A program made the position numbers and the translations under genes. Below are positions 1-5,427 of a stretch of 5,427 nt of DNA, in pieces. The DNA is from an uncultured Eggerthellaceae bacterium (GTDB lineage Bacteria > Actinomycetota > Coriobacteriia > Coriobacteriales > Eggerthellaceae), in the NCBI GenBank assembly GCA_934623455.1, contig CAKTVK010000127.1:1-5427 (forward strand), written 5' to 3'. Each line of letters starts with the position of its first letter. The stretch's first letter is position 1. Under the pieces are notes generated by a model. The model was given only the letters and a program-made list of their open reading frames with translations, had not been told where the DNA came from and ran no database searches.

Positions 1-2998
1 GGTCACAAACCCACCCATCGATTCCACGCGCGAAGCCATTGTCACCGACACCACGGTGTACGTGGGAAGCGACGGCAATTTGCTAGAGGATCGCGCGGAA
101 AACTGTCGTTTGCTGCAAATCGACTCGCCCATTCTGACCGAAATGGAGCTGGAAAAGATCAAGGCACTTGACGAGCCAAATCTGAAATCCCAGGTCATCA
201 GCTTGCTCTATTACGAGAACACGCCGCTTTCCACCGTGCTTGACCGCCTGTTCCTAAGCATCGAGAAAGCCTACCACCAAGGCGCGAACGTCATTATCCT
301 GTCCGATCGCGGCGTGGACGAGAACCATCTTCCCATCCCTTCGCTTCTTGCGGTTGCAGCCGTTGAACAGTACCTGGTCAGCACGAAAAAGCGCACTGCT
401 ATCTCGGTGATTCTGGAAAGCGCCGAGCCCACGTGCGTGCACCACTTCGCCACGCTTTTGGGTTATGGCGCCCGCGCAGTATGCCCCTACCTGGCTCATC
501 AGTGCATCCGCCAGCTCACGCAAACGGGCGCGCTTGACCGCGACCCCTCCGTCGCCATTGCCGATTACAACCGGGCCGTGCTGCAAGGCGTGGTGAAAGT
601 TTCGGCGAAAATGGGCATTTCCGCACTTCAATCGTACCAAAGCGCCCAGATTTTCGAAATTTTGGGCCTGAAGAAAGAAGTGGTTGACCAGTATTTCACG
701 AACACGGTAAGCCGCATTGGCGGCATTGGACTGACCGAAATTGGCAATCTTGTTGCCAAGCGCCACCGCTGCGCGTTCGACCCGCTGGGCCTGACCGAAG
801 ATTTGAGCTTGCCCACCGTGGGCGACCACAAAATGAGCAATACGCCGGGCGCTCGCGACCACATGATAAACCCCCTGACCATCCGCCTGCTACAACATGC
901 GGCGCAAACGGGCGATTACGAAAGCTTCAAGCAGTACTCCGCGCTGGTAGACGATGCCGTAATGCCCCACACGCTGCGCGGTTTGCTGTCGCTTAACACC
1001 AACGGATGCCAGCCCATTGACATCAGCGAAGTTGAACCCGTGGAAAACATCGTGAAGCGCTTCAAAACGGGCGCCATGAGCTACGGCTCCATTTCGCAGG
1101 AAGCCCACGAGTGCCTTGCCATTGCCATGAACCGTTTGGGCGGCAAAAGCAATTCTGGCGAAGGAGGCGAAGACCCCGCTCGCCTGGGCACCGAGCGCAA
1201 CAGCGCCATCAAGCAAGTCGCAAGCGGTCGTTTTGGCGTGACCAGCGAATACTTGGTGAGTGCAGAAGAAATTCAGATCAAAATGGCGCAAGGCGCAAAG
1301 CCAGGCGAAGGTGGCCACTTGCCCGGCGGCAAAGTGTGGCCCTGGATTGCGAAGACACGCTACTCCACCCCGGGCGTTAGTCTGATTTCGCCACCGCCGC
1401 ACCATGATATCTACTCTATCGAAGACTTGGCAGAGCTCATTTACGACCTGAAGAACGCAAACAAGAATGCGCGCATTGCCGTGAAGCTCGTAAGCGAGGC
1501 AGGTGTGGGCACCATTGCTGCAGGCGTAGCAAAAGCAGGCGCGCAAACTGTGTTGGTCTCCGGCTATGACGGCGGCACAGGTGCTGCGCCGCGCAGTTCC
1601 ATTTCCAGTGCCGGCCTGCCCTGGGAGCTGGGCGTGGCCGAAGTGCACCAGACGCTCATTCAAAACGACTTGCGCTCCCACGTGCGCATCGAGGCCGATG
1701 GCAAGCTTCTGACCGGCCGCGATGTTGCCGTGGCTGCCATCTTGGGCGCAGAAGAGTTCGGCTTTGCCACCGCGCCGCTTATTGCCATGGGGTGCGACAT
1801 GATGCGCGTATGCAATCTGGACACCTGCCCTGTTGGCATTGCCACGCAAAACCCGCAGTTGCGCAAAAACTTCCGCGGAAAGCCCGAGCACGTGGAAAAC
1901 TTCATGCGCTTCATTGCCGAAGAAGTACGCGAAATTTTGGCATCGTTTGGCATGCGCACCCTTGATGAGCTCGTCGGACGCACCGATTTGCTGGTGGCCG
2001 ACCGCGCGTGTCCCGGCGAAAAAGCGCGCAATATCGTATTTGACCGCATCCTGGCAAAAGCAAGTGATGAGCCCGTGCTGTTCAACGAGGCCGACGCATT
2101 CGATTTCAAGCTGGACGAAACGCTTGATGCGCATTACTTGCTGCCCGTGCTGGACCAGGAGAAAGGCAAGCACCGCGGTCGCGGCAAGCAGGGCAGTTGC
2201 AGCGTGACGGCATCGCCCATCCCCATCAGCAGCACCGACCGCGCCTGTGGCACGCTGTTCGGCGCGGAACTCACGCGCCGCTTCGGCACCAGCCTTGAAC
2301 CCAATACCTTCCACTTCACACTGCAAGGTGGTGCGGGACAAAGCTTTGGTGCGTTCATCCCCCGCGGTATGACCCTTGAGCTTGAAGGCGACAGCAACGA
2401 TTACCTGGGCAAAGGGCTTTCGGGCGGGCAGATTATCGTGTATCCGCCCAAGGGAAGCACGCGCTCAGCCGAGAAGAACGTAATCATTGGCAATGTGGCG
2501 CTCTACGGTGCAACAAGCGGCCGTGCGTTCGTCAGCGGGCGCGCGGGCGAGCGCTTCTGCGTGCGCAACTCTGGCGCGGTGGCCGTAGTAGAAGGCGTGG
2601 GCGATCACGGCTGCGAATACATGACCGGCGGCATTGCCGTGATTCTTGGCAGCACCGGTCGCAATTTCGCAGCAGGCATGAGCGGCGGCGTGGCGTACGT
2701 TTTGGACGAGCAGCACGACCTGTATCTGCGCACGAACAAGCAACTTGTAGCCATTGAGCAGGTAAAAGACCCCGACGACATTGCAACGCTGAAAGCGCTT
2801 ATCGAAGAACACGCGCGCTTGACGGGGTCCGTGCAGGCGAAGCGCCTTCTTGTTGATTTCGAGGCGCGCATCGACCGCTTCAAGAAAGTCATACCGCATG
2901 CTTACCAGAAAATGACGCAGCGCATCAACCGCAATATACAGCAGGGCATGAGCCCTGATGAAGCCGCCACTAAGGCGTTTTTGGAAAGGGACGAATAG
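1..2998 (+). CDS. gltB: Glutamate synthase (GOGAT) large/alpha subunit, 5'-truncated by the window edge
   Basis: This subunit makes glutamate from 2-oxoglutarate and glutamine-derived ammonia in the cytoplasm, using electrons from GltD. The frame is open from nt 2, and the residues before the first in-frame GTG (nt 56) already match the family (VTNPPIDSTREAIVT). The true start is therefore upstream and nt 56 is internal. About 998 residues of a usual ~1500 are visible; the N-terminal Cys-type glutaminase domain is missing. Numbering from nt 2, the central domain runs to about residue 330. The FMN/synthase barrel (about 340-720) has GAMSYGS at 357, the GEGGEDP and KPGEGGHLPG loops, SPPPHHDIYSIEDLA and SGYDGGTGA. 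The 3Fe-4S motif C-X5-C-X4-C has Cys598, Cys604 and Cys609 (nt 1793-1828). A glycine-rich beta-helix (gxgxg) domain follows at about 760-950. The stop is TAG at 2996-2998. No frameshift or missing catalytic motif is seen. The only oddity is a basic linker near nt 2160-2200. Confidence 0.97.
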   Translation, partial: VTNPPIDSTREAIVTDTTVYVGSDGNLLEDRAENCRLLQIDSPILTEMELEKIKALDEPNLKSQVISLLYYENTPLSTVLDRLFLSIEKAYHQGANVIILSDRGVDENHLPIPSLLAVAAVEQYLVSTKKRTAISVILESAEPTCVHHFATLLGYGARAVCPYLAHQCIRQLTQTGALDRDPSVAIADYNRAVLQGVVKVSAKMGISALQSYQSAQIFEILGLKKEVVDQYFTNTVSRIGGIGLTEIGNLVAKRHRCAFDPLGLTEDLSLPTVGDHKMSNTPGARDHMINPLTIRLLQHAAQTGDYESFKQYSALVDDAVMPHTLRGLLSLNTNGCQPIDISEVEPVENIVKRFKTGAMSYGSISQEAHECLAIAMNRLGGKSNSGEGGEDPARLGTERNSAIKQVASGRFGVTSEYLVSAEEIQIKMAQGAKPGEGGHLPGGKVWPWIAKTRYSTPGVSLISPPPHHDIYSIEDLAELIYDLKNANKNARIAVKLVSEAGVGTIAAGVAKAGAQTVLVSGYDGGTGAAPRSSISSAGLPWELGVAEVHQTLIQNDLRSHVRIEADGKLLTGRDVAVAAILGAEEFGFATAPLIAMGCDMMRVCNLDTCPVGIATQNPQLRKNFRGKPEHVENFMRFIAEEVREILASFGMRTLDELVGRTDLLVADRACPGEKARNIVFDRILAKASDEPVLFNEADAFDFKLDETLDAHYLLPVLDQEKGKHRGRGKQGSCSVTASPIPISSTDRACGTLFGAELTRRFGTSLEPNTFHFTLQGGAGQSFGAFIPRGMTLELEGDSNDYLGKGLSGGQIIVYPPKGSTRSAEKNVIIGNVALYGATSGRAFVSGRAGERFCVRNSGAVAVVEGVGDHGCEYMTGGIAVILGSTGRNFAAGMSGGVAYVLDEQHDLYLRTNKQLVAIEQVKDPDDIATLKALIEEHARLTGSVQAKRLLVDFEARIDRFKKVIPHAYQKMTQRINRNIQQGMSPDEAATKAFLERDE
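2983..2990 (+). promoter_or_regulatory. Ribosome binding site of gltD, inside the gltB 3' end
   Basis: The purine-rich run GGAAAGGG lies within the last codons of gltB and ends 10 nt before the gltD ATG at 3001. This supports that start. With only 2 bp between the gltB stop and the gltD start, it points to translational coupling of the two subunits. Confidence 0.6.
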
Positions 2999-3000
2999 CC

Positions 3001-4350
3001 ATGGGAAAGCCAACTGGATTCATTGATTACGCACGCCAGGCTGCACCCGACCGTCCTGCAGCTACGCGCATTGCCGATTTCGAATTCATCCACGGATGCC
3101 TTGATGCCCCAGCACGCATGCTGCAGGCGGCGCGTTGCATGGACTGCGGCGTTCCGTTTTGCCAGACAAGCACCACCCTTGACGGAAAACGGGTGGGCTG
3201 CCCGCTGAATAACCTGATTCCCGAATGGAATCAGCAGCTGTGGAGCAACAACCTGCCCATGGCACTTGATCGCCTGCTGAAAACGAACTGTTTTCCCGAG
3301 TTCACGGGATACGTGTGCCCCGCGCCATGCGAGCGCGCGTGCTCGTGTCGTAAGGCGACGCCCACAGCAAGCGCCGTTTCCATAAACGACAACGAGCGTT
3401 TCATCATTGACACAGCATTTGACCAGGGCCTTATGCAGCCCCAGGTCCCCGCGCGCAGAAGCGGCAAGACCGTTGCCGTTATCGGATCGGGTCCTGCCGG
3501 CCTTACCGTGGCGCAGCTTTTGAACCAACGCGGACACAGCGTTACCGTATACGAGCGCGACCAGCGTCCCGGCGGCCTTTTGGTGTATGGCATTCCCAAC
3601 ATGAAACTGCCAAAAAGTGTAGTTGCACGCCGCATTGCGCTTATGGAGGCAGAAGGGGTGCGCTTTGAATGCGGCACTGACGTGGGAAAAGACATAAGTC
3701 TACCAACGTTGGCGCAGCAATACGATGCCGTAATCTTGGCTGTGGGCGCACAAACACCGCGTGCTGTGAATTTCGAGGGCAGCGCAACAGGCACCTGCTT
3801 CGCGCTGGATTATCTGGGGGCCGCCGCGCGCGCCTATCTGCGCGAAGCGGCATGCGACCCGGCGCTCAATGCGCATGGGAAGACGGTGGCTGTTATTGGT
3901 GCAGGTGACACCGCCAACGACTGCATTGCCACCGCACTGCGCCAGGGTGCGCGTGATATCGTGCAGCTCATTCGCCGCCCTGCCGCTGATTACGGCGCAG
4001 CCACCGATTACGCCCACCAGGAATCGGAAGCGAAGTTCGAACGCGATATTCGCTGCTTCGAAACCCAGGTTGCTGCCGTACACGCAAATGACAAAGGCGC
4101 GCTGACAAGCATCACGCTTTCAACGTCCCAAGGACCCACCGACATCGAAGCAGAGCTGCTTATTGTTGCTTCAGGCTTCACCGGAGCAGAAACATACGCA
4201 ACGCAAGACGTTGACCTGGATGAATACGGCAACATCTTCCAAGCAGGCGATATGGCAACAGGAGCATCGCTTGTTGTCAGTGCCATGGCGCACGCCCGTA
4301 AAATTGCACGCGCGGTGGACATATCCCTTACAGGGTACTCCACCATCTAA
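3001..4350 (+). CDS. gltD: Glutamate synthase small/beta subunit (FAD, 4Fe-4S, NAD(P)H-dependent), compact form
   Basis: This subunit oxidises NAD(P)H and feeds electrons through FAD and iron-sulfur clusters to GltB. It has 449 residues, somewhat short for the family (usually about 470-490). The N-terminal iron-sulfur domain starts GKPTGF and carries Cys46, 49, 54 and 67 (RCMDCGVPFC ... GCPLNNLIPEWN). A second group follows at Cys106, 110, 114 and 116 (VCPAPCERACSC). The FAD Rossmann motif is VAVIGSGPAG, with glycines at 162, 164 and 167, followed by YERDQRPGGLLVYGIP. The nucleotide motif GAGDTANDC is at 300-308. The C-terminal FAD contact is FQAGDMATGASLVVSAMAHAR. The ATG at 3001 has a ribosome binding site and fits the family N-terminus; the stop is TAA at 4348-4350. 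Compared from memory with typical GltD, the WPxWP loop and the TSVPGV segment before AGDM are absent. Related subunits such as PreT/DPYD-N share this fold, but position after gltB makes GltD the clear choice. Confidence 0.95.
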   Translation: MGKPTGFIDYARQAAPDRPAATRIADFEFIHGCLDAPARMLQAARCMDCGVPFCQTSTTLDGKRVGCPLNNLIPEWNQQLWSNNLPMALDRLLKTNCFPEFTGYVCPAPCERACSCRKATPTASAVSINDNERFIIDTAFDQGLMQPQVPARRSGKTVAVIGSGPAGLTVAQLLNQRGHSVTVYERDQRPGGLLVYGIPNMKLPKSVVARRIALMEAEGVRFECGTDVGKDISLPTLAQQYDAVILAVGAQTPRAVNFEGSATGTCFALDYLGAAARAYLREAACDPALNAHGKTVAVIGAGDTANDCIATALRQGARDIVQLIRRPAADYGAATDYAHQESEAKFERDIRCFETQVAAVHANDKGALTSITLSTSQGPTDIEAELLIVASGFTGAETYATQDVDLDEYGNIFQAGDMATGASLVVSAMAHARKIARAVDISLTGYSTI

Positions 4351-4360
4351 GCCACCCGCC

Positions 4361-4398
4361 ATATAAAAATAAGGGAATCGGCGATAACCGATTCCCTT
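4361..4398 (-). terminator. Rho-independent terminator of the cysK-like gene, between convergent genes
   Basis: A perfect 11-bp inverted repeat, AAGGGAATCGG at 4371-4381 and CCGATTCCCTT at 4388-4398, encloses a 6-nt loop. Read on the minus strand, the hairpin is followed at once by ATTTTTATAT (4370-4361), the expected U-tract. It begins 44 nt after the cysK-like stop. On the plus strand the hairpin lies 20 nt after the gltD stop, but only the TT inside the stem and then GCTGCC follow it. Any termination of gltBD here is probably weaker. Confidence 0.85.
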
Positions 4399-4442
4399 GC
4401 TGCCAAGCATTCAAGTTTCCAAACGGGTTTGCTGAACAGCCC

Positions 4443-5375
4443 TTACTCCCCCGCGAACAGGTCGGTAGAGAAATAGCGCTCGCCCGTGTCGGGCAGAAGC
4501 GTGACAACGGTTTTGCCAGGCCCCAGCTTGCGTGCCAAACGACGCGCAGCCGCCACATTCGTGCCCGAAGAAACGCCCACCATCAGGCCTTCGTTGCGTG
4601 CTAAATCGCGTGCCGTCTGAAGCGCTTCTTCATCGCTGATAATGCAAATGTCGTCATAAACTTCCTGGTCAAGAATGTCGGGGATCAGACCATCGCCGAT
4701 GCCCATTTGCATATGGGTGCCCACTTCGTGCCCTGAAAGAATGGCGGCATTTTCGGGTTCGGCCGCCCAAATCTCAATGTCGGGATACTGGCTTTTCAGC
4801 GTCTGACCAATGCCCGAAATCGTGCCGCCCGTGCCAATACCCGAGCAAAAACCGTCAACAGGCACTTCCATGTCCTCGATGATTTCTTGCGCGGTGTGGT
4901 ACTTATGAGCATACAAGTTGTCGATATTCTCGAACTGCTGCGGAACATACACGTTGGGATTTTCCGCTGCCATGCGATTCGCCGTGTCAATGCATTCCTG
5001 AATGCACTTGCCAATATCGCCGTCATCGTGAACAATAATCACGTTGGCACCGTAATGGCGAACCAGCTTGCGTCGCTCTTCGGAAACGCTATCAGGCATG
5101 ATGATGGTCGCTTTATATCCGCGCACCGCAGCAACCAACGCCAGGCCAATGCCCTGATTTCCGCTGGTAGGTTCAACAATAATGGTGTCGGATTTGATGT
5201 CGCCGCGCTCTTCGGCAGCCGTAATCATCTGATATGCAGTACGGGTCTTTACGCTGCCGCCCACGTTGATGCCTTCGAACTTGCCGATAATCTGAGCGGC
5301 ATCGGGCTCACAAAAACTATTGAGGCGAATAAGCGGGGTATGCCCCATGGCCTCTAATACGTTGCTATAAATCAT
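4443..5375 (-). CDS. cysK: Cysteine synthase family protein (O-acetylserine sulfhydrylase-like, PLP-dependent)
   Basis: This is a cytoplasmic fold-type II PLP enzyme expected to make cysteine from O-acetylserine (or another activated serine) and sulfide. It is complete at 310 residues, normal for CysK. The start is ATG at 5373-5375 with a GGAGA ribosome binding site; the N-terminus (NVLEAMGHTPLIRLNSF) fits the family. The PLP lysine is Lys43 in GGSVKTR. The substrate loop is PTSGNQG (69-75). QQF at 146-148 matches the conserved substrate-contacting glutamine. The phosphate-binding loop is GTGGT (181-185). The GVSSGTN segment (267-273) supplies the serine that contacts the PLP ring nitrogen, and the C-terminus has DTGERYFST. 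Typical CysK has SVKD and TSGNTG, so the Thr44 and Gln74 positions are non-canonical. I recall the same pair in a Firmicutes/anaerobe subgroup. There is no regulatory CBS domain. The gene converges with gltBD and appears monocistronic here. CysM, O-phosphoserine sulfhydrylase and cystathionine beta-synthase are alternatives, so the symbol is by family. Confidence 0.9.
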   Translation of the reverse strand: MIYSNVLEAMGHTPLIRLNSFCEPDAAQIIGKFEGINVGGSVKTRTAYQMITAAEERGDIKSDTIIVEPTSGNQGIGLALVAAVRGYKATIIMPDSVSEERRKLVRHYGANVIIVHDDGDIGKCIQECIDTANRMAAENPNVYVPQQFENIDNLYAHKYHTAQEIIEDMEVPVDGFCSGIGTGGTISGIGQTLKSQYPDIEIWAAEPENAAILSGHEVGTHMQMGIGDGLIPDILDQEVYDDICIISDEEALQTARDLARNEGLMVGVSSGTNVAAARRLARKLGPGKTVVTLLPDTGERYFSTDLFAGE

Positions 5376-5380
5376 CTATT

Positions 5381-5385
5381 TCTCC
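5381..5385 (-). promoter_or_regulatory. Ribosome binding site of the cysK-like gene
   Basis: On the minus strand, GGAGA is followed by five bases (AATAG) and then the ATG at 5375-5373. The good match and spacing fix the start of the 310-residue protein. Confidence 0.75.
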
Positions 5386-5399
5386 AACGGATAGAGCTT

Positions 5400-5422
5400 T
5401 TTATACGGTACAAAGTGTAGCA
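5400..5422 (-). promoter_or_regulatory. Possible promoter elements of the cysK-like gene
   Basis: Two -10 candidates are visible on the minus strand upstream of the ribosome binding site. TGCTACACT (5422-5414) reads as an extended -10, TGn plus TACACT, and would give a leader of about 30 nt. TATAAA (5405-5400) is the alternative, with a leader of under 20 nt. No convincing -35 box can be seen because the region runs off the window end. This is inference from short motifs only. Confidence 0.3.
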
Positions 5423-5427
5423 CTCTC

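Noticed and set aside
56..58. In-frame GTG as a possible start of GltB.
   Set aside because: The frame is open to the window edge, and the residues before this GTG match conserved GltB sequence. It is an internal valine.
890..2341. A 483-codon open frame on the minus strand opposite gltB.
   Set aside because: It lies wholly opposite the conserved FMN domain of gltB. Its predicted protein is rich in Ala, His, Val and Phe with no recognisable motif, as expected from reading biased GC-rich codons backwards.
2465..3537. Long minus-strand frames (182 and 211 codons) opposite the gltB end and gltD start.
   Set aside because: They are shadows of well-conserved plus-strand genes. The translations show no family resemblance, and both overlap the conserved cysteine or glycine motifs of the sense genes.
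4420..4431. Inverted repeat CAAAC-GG-GTTTG downstream of gltD as a second terminator.
   Set aside because: A 2-nt loop is too tight for a stable hairpin with a 5-bp stem, and no T-tract follows on either strand.
4887..5357. A 156-codon plus-strand frame opposite the cysK-like gene.
   Set aside because: It overlaps the TSGNQG and PLP-lysine coding region, has no recognisable domain, and is best explained as the antisense of a conserved gene.

Overview
This is ordinary bacterial chromosome carrying assimilatory nitrogen and sulfur genes. It holds three protein-coding genes with very little non-coding DNA. By eye the DNA is moderately GC-rich. The bacterial type of GltB/GltD, the Firmicutes-like CxxCxxxxC...CPL spacing in GltD and the TSGNQG-type cysteine synthase suggest an anaerobic Gram-positive lineage. 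A Coriobacteriia-like actinobacterium or a clostridial relative is my guess. The sequence alone does not settle it.

Layout: (1) nt 1-2998, plus strand, is the 3' two-thirds of gltB, the large (alpha) subunit of glutamate synthase; its N-terminal glutaminase part lies upstream of the window. (2) nt 3001-4350, plus strand, is gltD, the small (beta) NAD(P)H-oxidising subunit. It starts 2 bp after the gltB stop, so the two genes form a tight operon. (3) nt 4351-4442 is a 92-bp convergent intergenic region with a strong 11-bp-stem hairpin. Its T-tract lies on the minus-strand side, so it is mainly the terminator of the next gene. (4) nt 4443-5375, minus strand, is a complete 310-codon cysteine synthase family gene (cysK-like). 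It has a clear ribosome binding site and a possible promoter in the last 50 bases of the window.

How they work together: GltB and GltD form the GOGAT complex. GltD takes electrons from NAD(P)H through FAD and 4Fe-4S clusters. They pass to the 3Fe-4S cluster and FMN of GltB, where 2-oxoglutarate and glutamine-derived ammonia become glutamate. The cysK product would make cysteine from an activated serine and sulfide. The two units are convergent and need not be co-regulated.

I found no mobile element, CRISPR array, RNA gene or unknown defence-like system. The points most worth a second look are the shortened, slightly divergent GltD, the non-canonical active-site loops of the cysteine synthase, a basic linker in GltB, and the one-sided terminator between the convergent genes.
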